Part shown: in pieces, positions 21,359 to 31,500 of the stretch
Position numbering within the stretch: position 1 is the stretch's first letter
How the letters are laid out: every line of letters starts with the position of its first letter
Source: Undaria pinnatifida
Lineage: Eukaryota > Sar > Phaeophyceae > Laminariales > Alariaceae
Length of the DNA: 64,000 nt
NCBI GenBank assembly: GCA_012845835.1
Contig: JABAKD010000021.1
Location: 13,325,978 to 13,389,977 of the forward strand
Reading direction: 5' to 3'
The notes under the pieces: model-generated
Told to the model about the DNA's origin: nothing
The model's database searches: none
Seen by the model: only the letters and a program-made list of their open reading frames with translations
Translations under genes and position numbers: made by a program

Positions 21359-21655
21359 TGATGCGTTACGTTTCTATCGACCGCCCATCGGTCCTGCCGC
21401 CCGACTTTGGCGTGCTACCTCTCGCACAAGCGTCCCTCCCTCTCAGACCAAGGAGTTGGCGGATAAAGGTCGACGACATACAACCGACGACGACATCGTC
21501 CTACTCGTGATGCGTTACGTTTCTATCGGCCGCCCATCGGTCCTGCCGCCCGACTTTGGCGTGCTACCTCTCGCACAAGCGTCTCTCCCTCTCAGACCAA
21601 GGAGTTGGCGGATAAAGGTCGACGACATACATCGACGACGACATCGTCCTACTCG
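21359..21655 (+). repeat. 149-bp tandem duplication in the RT-integrase linker
   Basis: TGATGCGTTACGTTTCTATCG starts at 21359 and, nearly identical, at 21508. Both copies encode RPSVLPPDFGVLPLAQASLP. 149 is not a multiple of three, so the duplication itself shifts the frame. The conserved coding look fits the linker that precedes the integrase zinc finger in gypsy polyproteins (inference). Confidence 0.85.
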
Positions 21656-21776
21656 TCCGTAACCCGACACTGCCGCCAACAAGCTCTGACAAAATGAACT
21701 CTGTGGGGCGAGCTGCTTGCTTGCTAAAGGACGAGCCAGTTCGCTTCTACGTTCCCTTGCTCATGCGCCCTTGAAC

Positions 21777-22787
21777 ATGCAAGCTTGCCTCTCGACGGCC
21801 TCCTGCCACCTTGTCACCACGCGTACGTTGCGCATGCTGAAGCGTTTTTTTTGGTGGATTGGCATGAGTGTGGGCACCCGGTAGTGGCTCCGCCACTGCT
21901 TGAAGCGCCAAGCGCGGAAAACCCCACGGCTGACTGTCCGCTGGCCCATCATCACAATGCCTCTGCCGGAAGGTCCAGGTATCGCCGTCAGTGTTGACTA
22001 CTTCGGCCCCCTTCCGGTCACATCACGAGGCAACACCTACATCCTGCTGTTCACCGATCGCTCCAGTCGTCGGGCCGACATGTTCCCCATCACTGCCGCT
22101 GAGTTCACGGCGGAAGGCACAGCCAATATCCTGGTGAAGCAATACATCCCTTTGTGGGGATGCCCGCGCACCATACTCTCGGACAACGGACTGCAGTTCT
22201 GCTCCAAGCTTTCACAAGCTGTATATCAGCTGTTGCGTGTACACAGGCTTGCTACAAGCTCCTATCATCCCAACTGTAACGGGGGCGTTGAGTGGTTAAG
22301 TCACACTATAACACAAATGCTGGCTATGGCCATTAACGAGCGACAAGACGATTGGGACGTGCATCTGCCCCACGTAAAATTCGCTTACAACAACTCTGTC
22401 AGCGCGGGGACGGGTTTGGCGCCCAACGAAGTCCACATGGGCAGACTCCCACGGCTCCCCCTGACGGTTTTCGACCTCACAGGTGTCGTGGGACACCAGA
22501 GTCTGACCCGTGACCACCTGGCCTATTGAGATTTGGCCACCGACCGGCAAAAGCGCGCGAACGACATTGTCCGCGCACACCACGCCCTCACCGTTTTCCG
22601 TGTTAACCGCAGAAACTTCCTCTTCCCCCGACGCGCCACACGACTTCAACGGGAGCCGTACGAGGTTCTTGGTGCTTGCAAGTTCACATCGCCAGTGCGT
22701 TTCCCCGGGGAATCCAACGTAACGTTGACGAATCTCGAGGCGCGGCCGTGGCCAGTTGACTTCCAAACCACCACCGCTTCTCGATAG
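21777..22787 (+). pseudogene. Ty3/gypsy-type integrase, two in-frame stops
   Basis: A single frame with TAG at 21882-21884 and TGA at 22527-22529, ending TAG 22785-22787. The N-terminal zinc-finger remnant (MQACLSTASCHL, then RFFWWIGM, then CLKRQARK) has one ligand His replaced by Leu and the second Cys of CxxC replaced. The catalytic core is well kept: Asp 21996 (VDYFGPLP), Asp 22182 (LSDNGLQF), Glu 22290 (GGVEW), spaced D(35)E as in retroviral-type integrases. The C-terminal part resembles the family's REPYEVLG (GPY-like) region near 22645. Integrase inserts retroelement cDNA into chromosomes. The stops and lost zinc ligands make this copy nonfunctional. It belongs to a lineage different from the chromovirus at 3330-9508. 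Confidence 0.85.
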
Positions 22788-23325
22788 TTCTCCATTTATT
22801 TGAGGTATCAGTTTTGCGTCTTTGTCTTTAGGTCGTTCGTAGTGTCCTGAGAGTCTCCATCGAGTTTTGGGGCGGTTGTTCCCATTATATTTTTTCTTTA
22901 CTGTCCAGTGGAACCCCCTGCTTAGTGCCGGGTCAGGGTCGGCTAAACCGCCGCTATCTAAGGCGTAGGGCTGTCGCCTTTTTGCCATTGTTCAATTTCG
23001 CCCTGCCGACGCCCTCCTCAGCCCAGAGCCGGGGGGCGACCAGTGTACGGGTCTGTGTGCCATCTTTAATGTTTCGTGTGTTGTATTTGTTCTGCTTTGT
23101 TTTTTTTTTCGTCTAAACACTTCCTCCCCTAGCGGGGCTGTAGGTGTTGACACCTTCCATCCCGGGTATTCGTCGTTTCCTCGTCTAACCCCCCGCCTTG
23201 CCGATGGCCCGCGGGAGGTTTTTTTTCGCATGACCTCTCCCTTGTGTTAGCGCCTGTGTTCCTCTCCATATCGACGAGGGCTCGCCCCGCCAAAGTACCT
23301 TTTCTGTGGGTGGTTTACCGTAGAT

Positions 23326-23428
23326 CCTTTCCTGCCCCCTTCGCCACACCGGCGGCATGCGGCAGGTTCTAGAGCCTTTTCTGCCCCCCCCGCCACGCCG
23401 GCGGCATGCGGCAGGTTTTTGATGGGTG
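23326..23428 (+). repeat. 59-bp tandem duplication
   Basis: GGCGGCATGCGGCAGGTT occurs at 23351 and 23410, each preceded by CGCCACRCC and a CCTTTYCTGCCCCC word. Confidence 0.8.
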
Positions 23429-23729
23429 ACTATTGCCTTGCTGTAGGGTCTGATTTTCTTTCTACTGCTTTTCTTCGCGTGTTCCTGGCTCCATAGCCAT
23501 ACGGTTAAAGGTGTGGGAGTGGGGTTTGAGGAGCCGCATCTTCGACTCATGGTCTAGTTCGTAGAACCGGAGTTTCCCCGAATCTCCCATATTTCTGCAT
23601 ATGCGACTCATCAGGGTGGGCCAGTGTCAAGTACGGCCTCGAAAGGCCTGTAGGTATACGAATTTGAGATCATTCGGATGGGTTTCGTATGATAAGGTTG
23701 GCGGTATATAATCGTGGAAGTTAGGAATT

Positions 23730-23755
23730 AGATCGGAGGCACGCGCCTCCGATCT
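23730..23755. repeat. Perfect 11-bp stem hairpin
   Basis: AGATCGGAGGC, loop ACGC, GCCTCCGATCT. There is no T-run after it, and nothing suggests a bacterial-type terminator. It lies about 130 bp before the satellite resumes. Confidence 0.8.
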
Positions 23756-23880
23756 CAGAAGCTATCCAAGGCTCCGGTGGAAACGAATAAAGCTACATCT
23801 CTACGAAGAAACGAAAGTGAGTACTCTACGAGGACCTGCACAATCGGCAGACCTGCAGGGGACACTCTGTGTCCCCCACC

Positions 23881-25345
23881 TTTAATTTCACATCTGGCTG
23901 GCGCGGGGTGAGATTGTTCACTTGTTGTACGTATAGAATGTAAAATGCGGTATTTTCTCACTGTCTATGTTATTGCATACGGTATCGGATTTTGGATACC
24001 ATGACATCCACAACCCGTAACTGGGACTTTGTTTAGACCACGCCCATTGTATAAAAGGTCCCAGGTGATATGTTAAGGAATAGGATTGGGTAATGGGTGT
24101 ATGTTGGGTGGTCGTGTCTATGTGTCGTGGTTTTGGGGTCGGGACAGTTCGTGTAGCTTCTGTGTGAGGTGTTTGGGGAGAGGATCGTTGGCCGTCTACC
24201 AGTGAGTTTTAATTCTGGCTCGCGAGGAGGTGAGATTTCTCACTTGTTGTAAGTATGGAATGTAAATGCGGTATTTTCTTACCGTCTATGATGTTGCATA
24301 CGGTATCGGATTTTGGATACCATGATATCAACAACCGGTAACTGCGACTTTGTTTGGATCCCACCCATTGGGTATGAATGGTCCAAGGTGATATGTTAAG
24401 GAATATGGTTAGGATATAGGTGTACGTTGGGTAGTCGTGTCTATGTGTCGTGGTTTTGGGGTCGGGGAAGTTCGTGTAGATGCTGTGTGAGGTGTTTTGG
24501 GAGAGGATCGTTGGCTGTCTACCAGTGAGTTTTGGGTCTGGCTGGCGAGGAGGTGAGATTTGTTACTTATGGAATGTAAAGTGCGGTATTTTCTTACTGT
24601 CTATGTTATTGCGTACGGTATCGGATTTTGGATACCATGATATCCACAACTCGTAGCTGTGACTTTGTTTGGATCACACCCATTGGATATGAATGGTCCA
24701 AAGTGAAATGTTGAGGAATAGGGTTAGGTAATGGGTGCACGTTGGGTATTCGTGTCTATGTGTCGTGGTTTTGGGGTCGGGGCAGTTCGTGTAGCTGCTG
24801 GGTGAGGTGTTTTGGGAGAGGATCGTTGGCCGTCTACCAGTGAGTTTTAGGTCCTGGCTGGCAAGGAGGTGAGATTTTTTACTTGTTGTAAGTATGGAAT
24901 GTAAAGTGCGGTATTTTTTTACTGTCTATGTTATTGCATACGGTATCGGATTTTGGATACCATGATATCCACAACCCGTAATTGAGACTTTGTTTAGACC
25001 ACACCCATTGTATGAAAGGTCCTAGGTGATTTGTTAAGGAATAGGGGTGGGTAATGGGTGTATGTTGGGTGGTCGTGTCCATGTGTCGTGGGTTTGGGGT
25101 CGGGGCAGTTCGTGTAGCTGCTGTGTGAGGTGTTTCGGGAGAGGATTGTTGGCCCTCTACCAGTGATTTTTAAATCTGGCTGGCGCGGAGGTGAGATTTT
25201 TCACTCGTTGTAAGCATGCAATGTAAAGTTCGGTATTTTCTTACTGTCTATGTTTTTGCATACGATATCGGATTTTGGATACCATGATATCCACAACCCG
25301 TAACTGTGACTTTGTTTGGACCACACCCACTGGGTAATTATGGTC
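23881..25345. repeat. Satellite, segment B1 (about 4.5 monomers)
   Basis: Resumes at the monomer phase that follows ACCAGTGAG (TTTAATTTCACATCTGGCTGG), exactly complementing the end of segment A. Monomers here use CATGATATCCACAACCCGTAACT and alternate subtypes: one with CATTGTATGAAAGGTCC, one with ACTGGGTAATWATGGTC, one with GGATCACACCCATTGG. It ends at ATGGTC (25340-25345), where the composite element is inserted. Confidence 0.92.
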
Positions 25346-25460
25346 TTTTTATATATATATATATATATATTTTTTTGTCTTTCCTTGCTTTCCTGCCTTG
25401 TCTTTTCTTTCTTTTCTTGTCTTTTTCTTCTCTTTGCTTGCCTTTTTCGTCTTGTTAAAA
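25346..25460. repeat. Left end: (TA)n microsatellite and pyrimidine-rich tract
   Basis: TTTTTATATATA... at 25346-25371, then a tract of T with scattered C/G to about 25456. A similar pyrimidine tract precedes the second copy of the right terminus at 55905-56100. Confidence 0.8.
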
Positions 25461-25501
25461 ATACATACTATAGTTTTTCCATGTACTTTTTCGAACGCAC
25501 A

Positions 25502-25921
25502 CTGGTGAGGGTCCTTCCAACGCACACTGTGTCGGGCCCGGGGGGGGGGGTTCGGGGGGGGGCGCGTCGCCCCCCCCCTACACTGCTACTAGCATCCAAG
25601 CACCGTTCGGCTGCCCTGCCAACCCAGTGCTGGTGGTGCATTCTGGGACACACACACGAACACCAACACACTCTACACTGCTAGTAGTAGCATACAAGCA
25701 CCCTTCGGCTGCTGGTGAGGGTCCTTCCAACGCACACTGTGTCGGGCCCGGGGGGGGGGGTTCGGGGGGGGGCGCGTCGCCCCCCCCCTACACTGCTACT
25801 AGCATCCAAGCACCGTTCGGCTGGCCTGCCAACCCAGCGATGGTGGTGCATTTTGGAACACACACACGAACACCAACACACTCTACACTGCTAGTAGTAG
25901 CATACAAGGACCCTTCGGCTG
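25502..25921 (+). repeat. 210-bp direct duplication
   Basis: CTGGTGAGGGTCCTTCCAAC at 25502 and 25712 starts two nearly identical 210-bp copies, each containing a G-run/C-run hairpin and one copy of the ~105-bp unit. Confidence 0.9.
25554..25578. repeat. G9/C9 perfect hairpin (repeated at 25764-25788)
   Basis: Nine G, then CG, loop CGT, CG, then nine C: an 11-bp uninterrupted stem. It is preceded by another 11-G run (25540-25550). An identical copy lies 210 bp downstream. Confidence 0.9.
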
Positions 25922-27205
25922 GCCTGCCAACCCAGCGCTGGTGGTGCATTTTGTGACACACACACGAACACCAACACACTCTACACTGCTAGTAGTAGCA
26001 TACAAGCACCCTTCGGCTGGCCTGCCAACACAGCGCTGGTGGTGCATGCGCTGGATGAAACGTTTGCGCCTCTGCTGTTCGATCCTTCTACATCACGATG
26101 CGAACACCAACACACTCTACACTGCTAGTAGTAGCATACAAGCACCCTTCGGCTGGCCTGCCAACACAGCGCTGGTGGTGCATGCGCTGGTACGGTTGCG
26201 CCTCTGCTGTTCGATCCTGCTACATCACGATGCGGGACAACAAAAAATAAAACAACACAACACACAAACATTTCACTTCGTTGTGCCCTGGGCTGCGGAC
26301 AAAAAAATCCCTTCCCAAAAAACCCTCCTCGTCCTTACAAAACCATAAAATTCAAACGGCTGCGATTCAAATCAAACGGCGTGACGAACTACACCCTCGC
26401 ACGCAAACAACCACCTCGTGGGAGCATTTTGGGACACACACACGAACACCAACACACTCTACACTGCTAGTAGTAGCATACAAGCACCCTTCGGCTGGCC
26501 TGCCAACCCAGCGCTGGTGGTGCATGCGCTGGTACGTTTGCGCCTTTGCTGTTCGATCCTGCTACATCACGATGCGGGACAACAAAAAATAAAACAACAC
26601 AACACACAAACATTTCACTTCGTTGTGCCCTGGGCTGCGGACAAAAAAATCCCTTCCCAAAAAACCCTCCTCGTCCTTACAAAACCATTAAATTCAAACG
26701 GCTGCGATTCAAATCAAACGGCGTGACGAACTACACCCTCGCACGCAAACAACCACCTCGTGGGTGCATTTTGGGACACACACACGAACACCAACACACT
26801 CTACACTGCTAGTAGTAGCATACAAGCACCCTTCGGCTGGCCTGCCAACCCAGCGCTGGTGGTGCATGCGCTGGTACGTTTGCGTCTTGCTGTTCGATCC
26901 TGCTACATCACGATGCGGGACAACAAAAAATAAAACAACACAACACACAAACATTTCACTTCGTTGTGCCCTGGGCTGCGGACAAAAAAATCCCTTCCCA
27001 AAAAACCCTCCTCGTCCTTACAAAACCATTAAATTCAAACGGCTGCGATTCAAATCAAACGGCGTGACGAACTACACCCTCGCACGCAAACAACCACCTC
27101 GTGGGTGCATTTTGGGACACACACACGAACACCAACACACTCTACACTGCTAGTAGTAGCATACAAGCACCCTTCGGCTGGCCTGCCAACCCAGCGCTGG
27201 TGGTC
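25580..27205 (+). repeat. 105-bp and 343-bp tandem repeats
   Basis: The core word ACACTGCTAGTAGTAGCATAC, followed by AAGCACCCTTCGGCTGGCC and AACCCAGCGCTGGTGGTGCAT, recurs near 25675, 25880, 25984, 26115, 26459, 26803 and 27144. Early copies are ~105 bp apart; from 26118 the unit is 343 bp because it includes an extra segment (GATCCTGCTACATCACGATG, TTCACTTCGTTGTGCCCTGG, TTCAAACGGCTGCGATTC). The 343-bp copies are almost identical to one another, so the amplification is recent or homogenised. Confidence 0.9.
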
Positions 27206-27319
27206 TCCGGAGCGTGCTGTGGGTGTCTGCTATAAGCCCCTTCGCTCGTTCTACGCTCCTCCTCCTCAGCGGCTGCGTGTTCTTCGCCCTCTTCAAACGT
27301 CACGGCGTACCACCATCTG

Positions 27320-28033
27320 GTGCTGCGTTTGAATCTCTGCACAAAATGCAGCGGAACGTCCTTACAGCAGAGCGGTATCTTGACGACTGGGGAGACCAAC
27401 TGTTCCAATACACATTTGCAGAGCTCTCTCTGCCTCATCGCTTCCACCCTCGCCCACAAAAGGCCGGCGTGGGTTGAGGTAGAGCTAACGACTGGTAAGG
27501 GGAAAGGGAGCAGAGTCAAGCTGCAGCCTTTCGAGGACAAGGCCGTATGGGTTCCGTTCTGCAGGGCAGTTGCCGTCAGCGGAGCGTACATAGTGAAACA
27601 GTGGCCGCTCATGGTCGCCGCTTGTATGACCATACATAGGGTACAGGGTGTTCGGTTCGAGCGGGTTGCCGTGTGGATTCCGAGTAGAGGATTCTTCGCC
27701 CAGGGCCAGGGGTACACCGCTGTATCTAGGGGTAACACTCTTGGGGGCCTGTTCATAGTCTTGCCGAGTGCTGTATTGCGCGACAGAGGCGCCGCCCGCG
27801 ATTTCATGAAGGAGGCCTTCCACCCCCCAATGGACGCCATCAACGCGCTCGCGGAACTGCGCCGAAAAGCGCCAGCGACAGTAACCATCGACACGCGGGG
27901 GAGAAGAGTGGCGTACGCCACCCTATGGGACGCACGGGAAGCGTATGACACCCCCGACGGTTGGAGAGGGCTTTGGCCTCGGGACGTTCACAGTAGTGGC
28001 CATGGATTGCAGGGGGTCTACAACGTAAACTAA
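27320..28033 (+). pseudogene. Pif1-like helicase, C-terminal fragment
   Basis: The open + strand frame ends TAA 28031-28033. The recognisable part starts near 27455 (HKRPAWVEVEL) and includes KAVWVPF, then QWPLMVAACMTIHRVQG (TIHRVQG at 27629-27649) and GQGYTAVSRGNTLGGL (about 27703-27750). This order, a Q-x-PL-x3-A-x4-TIH-x-QG box followed by GQ-Y-A-SR, is the helicase motif V/VI region of the Pif1/RecD superfamily-1 helicases, which unwind DNA 5' to 3'. Walker A and B motifs are absent, so only the last third remains. The tail (residues after KEAFHPPMDAI) is not recognised. The tandem repeats end just upstream (27205), where the rest of the gene would have been. A Helitron-derived helicase is possible. 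Confidence 0.8.
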
Positions 28034-28222
28034 GTTTGGTCAAGCGAAACACGTCTGTAGCGATGAAAATTCCACCAGTCAAGTGTGACCAAACATTCCG
28101 CCACTCCCGACCATCGTCAAGTGACTTCTCGCGCGGTCAAAAGTAAAGCACTTGACGAAACATGTATTGTTTCGTTTTTTCTTTTCTTTTCTTTTCTTCA
28201 TCTTTTTTTCTTTTCTTTTTCT

Positions 28223-28561
28223 CCAATTGACTTATGCCTGTCGTGCGTATGCGTAGTGATAGATACTACGTGTAATATATACGTGGTAGTCTTCCTTGGG
28301 TGGCAATCGGAATATTTGGTTTCTCCAGGCGTGAGTAGTGAGACATATGCACCGGCCTGGACCTGGCACATCGTAGACTGACTCCCGATTTCACTTTTAT
28401 ATGTTTCTGGTGGAGGCATGAATTGCGTCAGCTGGGATATATGCGTGTAACACCTTGGGTTGTGTGTGTTTTTCCATGGGGTATTCCTCAGCTCCAGAGT
28501 GACTGGAGCCTGTCCTGTGACCACGGACTTGATTATGCGAGTTAATGTGAGAACAACAACA
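28223..28561. repeat. 339-bp right-terminal segment, copy 1
   Basis: Runs from CCAATTGACTTATGCCTGTC to GAGAACAACAACA and is collinear, without visible net length change, with 56106-56444. Both copies are preceded by a long T-rich tract. Here its last base is the insertion boundary, so it is a true element end. Confidence 0.88.
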
Positions 28562-31500
28562 ATGGTCCGAGGTGATATGTTGAGGAATAGTGTTCGGAAG
28601 TGGGTGTATGTTTGTTGGTCGTGCCTATGTGTCGTGGTTTCGAGGTCTGGGCCGTTCGTGCAGCTGCTGTTTGAGGCGTTTTGGGAGAGGATCGTTGGCC
28701 GTCTACCAGTGAGTTTTGGGTCTGGCTGGCGGGGAGGTAAGATTTTTTACTTGTTGTAAGTATGCAACGTAAAGTGCGGTATTTTTTACCAGTTTATAAT
28801 ATTGCATACGGTGTCAGATTTTGGATACCATGATATAAACAACCCGTAGCTGTGACTTTGTTTTGATCACACCCATTGGATATGAATACTGCAAAGTGAT
28901 TTGTGAAGGAATAGGGTTAGGTAATGGGTGTACGTTGGGTAGTCGTGTCTATGCGTCGTGGTTTTGGGGTCGGGGCAGTTCGTGTAGCTGCTGGGTGAGG
29001 TGTTTTGGGAGAGGATCGTTGGCCGTCTACCAGTGAGTTTTAGGTCTATCTGCCGAGAAGGTGAGATTTTTTACTTGTTGTAAGTATGGAATGTAAAGTG
29101 CGGTATTTTCTTACTGTCTATGTTATTGCATACGGTATCGGATTTTGGATACTATGATATCCACAACCCGTAACTGGGACTTTGTTTAGACCACACCCAT
29201 TGTATGAAAGGTCCTACGTGATATGTTAATGAATAGGGTTGGGTAATAGGTGTATGTTGGGTGGTCGTGTCTATGTGTCGTGGGTTTGGGGTCGGGGCAG
29301 TTCGTGTAGCTGCTGTGTGAGGTGTTTCGGGAGAGGATCGTTGGCCGTCTACCAGTGAGTTATAAATCTGGCTGGCGCGGAAGTGAAATTTTTCACTTGT
29401 TGTAAGAATGCAATGTAAAGTGCGGTATTTTCTTACTGTCTATGTTTTTGCATACGGTATCGGATTTCGGATACCATGATATCCACCACCCGTAACTGTG
29501 ACTTTGTTTGGACCACACCCACTGGGTAATAATGGTCCGAGGTGATATGTTGACGAATAGGGTTGGGTAATAATGGGTGTATGTTGGTTGGTCGTGCCTA
29601 TGTGTCGTGGTTTTGAGGTCTGGGCCGTTCGTGTAGCTGCTGTTTAAGGCGTTTCGGGAGAGGATCGTTGGCCGTCTACCAGTGAGTTTTATGTCTGGCT
29701 GGCGAGGAGGTGAGATTTTTTACTTGTTGTAAGTATGCAACATAAAGTGCGGTATTTCCTAACCGTCTATGATATTGCACACGGTGTCAGATTTTGGATA
29801 CCATGAAAACCACAACCCGTAACTGTGATTTTGTTTGGATCACACCCATTGTTTGGGTATAAATGGTCCGAGGGGATATGTTTAGGAATAGGGTTGGCTA
29901 ATGGGTGTTTGTTTGGTGGTCGTGTCTATGTGTCGTGGATTTGGGGTCGGGGAAGTTCGTGTAGATGCTGTGTGAGGTGTTTTTGGAGAGGATCGTTAGC
30001 CGTTTACCAGTGAGTTTTGGGTCTGGCGGGCGAGGAGGTGAGATTTTTTACTTGTTGTAAGTATGCAACGTAAAGTGCGGTATTTTCATACTGTATATGT
30101 TATTGCATATGGTATCAGATTTTGGATACCATGATATCCACAACCCGTAACTAACTGTGACATTGTCCGGACCACACCCTTATGCGTTAGGTCGGAATAT
30201 CGAATGGCCGAGCTCTTCCAGTTGGAAGTACTTAAGACTTAACCTCGAGGCTAAAATACGCCTTATGATATTAGATTCGGTATCAGATTTCGGATACCTT
30301 GATATCCACCAGCCGTAACTGTCACTTTGATTGGACCACACTCATTGGGTATGAATGGTCCCAGGTGATATGTTGAAGAATAGGGTCCGGTGATGGGTGT
30401 ATGTTGGTTGGTCGTGTTTATATGTCGTGGGTTTGGGGTCGGGGCAGTTCGTGTAGCTGCTGTTTAAGGCTTTTTGGGAGAGGATCGTTGGGCGTCTACC
30501 AGTGAATTTTAGGTCTGGCTGGCGCGAAGGTGAGATTTTTCACTTGTTGTAAATATGAAATGTTAAATGCGGTATCTTTTTACCGTCTATGATATTGGAT
30601 TCAGTGTCAGATTTTGGATACCTTGATTTCAACAAGCCATAACTTTGCCTTTGTTTGGACCACACCCATTGAGTATGAATGAACCGAGGTGATATGTCGA
30701 GGAATATGGTTGGGTAGTGGGTGTGTGTTGGTCGTGTTTATGTGTCGTGGTTTTGGGGTTGGATCAGTTCGTGTAGCTGCTGTTTGAGGCGTTTTGGGAG
30801 AGGAACGTTGGCGGTCTACCAGTGAGTTTCAGGTCTGGCTGGCGCGGAGGTAAGATTTTTTACTTACTTGTTGCAAGTATGGAAAGTGAAATGCAGTATT
30901 TTCTTGCCGTCCATGATATTGGATTCCGTTTTAATTTCGGATACCTTGATATCCACCAGCCGTAACTGTGACTTTGTTTGGACCACACCCATTGGGTATG
31001 AAAGGTCCGAGGTGATATATTGAAGAAGAGAATTCGGTAGTGGGTGTATGTTGGTTGGTCGTGTGTATGTGTTGTGGGTTTGGCGTCGCGGGAATTTGTA
31101 TAGCTGCTGTTTGAGGTTTTTTGGGAGAGGATCGTTGGCCGTCCACCAGTGAGTTTTACGTCTAGCTGACGCGGAGGTGAGATTTTTTACTTATGGAATG
31201 TAAAGTGCGGTATTTTGGTACTGTCTATGTTTTTGCATACAATATCGGATTTTGGATACCATGATATCCACAACTCGTAACTGGGACTTTGTTCAGACCA
31301 CACGCATTGCATGAAAGGTCCGAGGTGATATGTTAAGGAATATGGTTGGGTAGTGGGTGTATGTTGGTTGGTCGTGTCTACGTGTCGTGGTTTTGTGGTC
31401 GGGGCAGTTCGTGTAGCTGCTGTGTGAGGTGTTTTGGGAGAGGATCGTTGGCCGTCTACCAGTGAGTTTTAATTCTGGCTCGCAAGGAGGTGAGATTTTT

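Larger units (their letters stand above)
15031..22790 (+). mobile_element. Severely decayed Ty3/gypsy-like retroelement (gag remnants to integrase, RT missing)
   Basis: In order on the + strand: an ATG-started Pro/Gly-rich region (15031 on), a conserved-looking gag block (16431-16616), a CCHC zinc knuckle (16970-17011), a repeat-rich region (17870-19220), a possible protease remnant (about 19895-20125), a low-complexity Ser/Thr-rich linker (20352-21014), a pre-integrase linker duplicated in tandem (21359-21655), and a clear integrase (21777-22787). No RT or RNase H motif is visible in between, so a deletion or replacement removed them. Frames change repeatedly. I could not find paired LTRs. 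The whole block 13679-23880 is inserted in the satellite. Confidence 0.75.
22788..23880. other. Noncoding sequence after the decayed integrase
   Basis: No gene recognised. It contains a T-run, a 59-bp duplication (23326-23428) and a hairpin (23730-23755). TGTAGGTGTTGACACC at 23141 could start a degenerate LTR, but no partner copy was found upstream. The end of this stretch is where the satellite resumes. Confidence 0.5.
25346..28561. mobile_element. 3.2-kb composite insertion in the satellite (tandem repeats plus helicase fragment)
   Basis: The monomer runs up to ATGGTC (25340-25345), is interrupted for 3216 bp, and resumes with ATGGTC (28562-28567) followed by CGAGGTGATATG exactly as in intact monomers. 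The 6-bp duplication and perfect resumption define the ends directly. Left end: T-rich with (TA)n, then a pyrimidine-rich tract. Interior: 105-bp and 343-bp tandem repeats, a hairpin pair, then a Pif1-type helicase C-terminus. Right end: a T-rich tract and a 339-bp terminal segment that recurs at 56106-56444. Read on the minus strand it starts TGTTGTTGTTCTCACATTAA and ends in an A/G-rich then (TA)n-A tail, which resembles a retroposed element. The helicase suggests a Helitron-type source, but no TC/CTRR ends are seen. The class is unresolved. Confidence 0.75.

Noticed and set aside
23141-23720. TGTAGGTGTTGACACC as the start of an LTR for the decayed gypsy element
   Set aside because: No matching direct repeat was found upstream of 15031, so the LTR claim cannot be supported.
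23730-23755. Hairpin as a bacterial rho-independent terminator
   Set aside because: There is no following T-run and no bacterial context.
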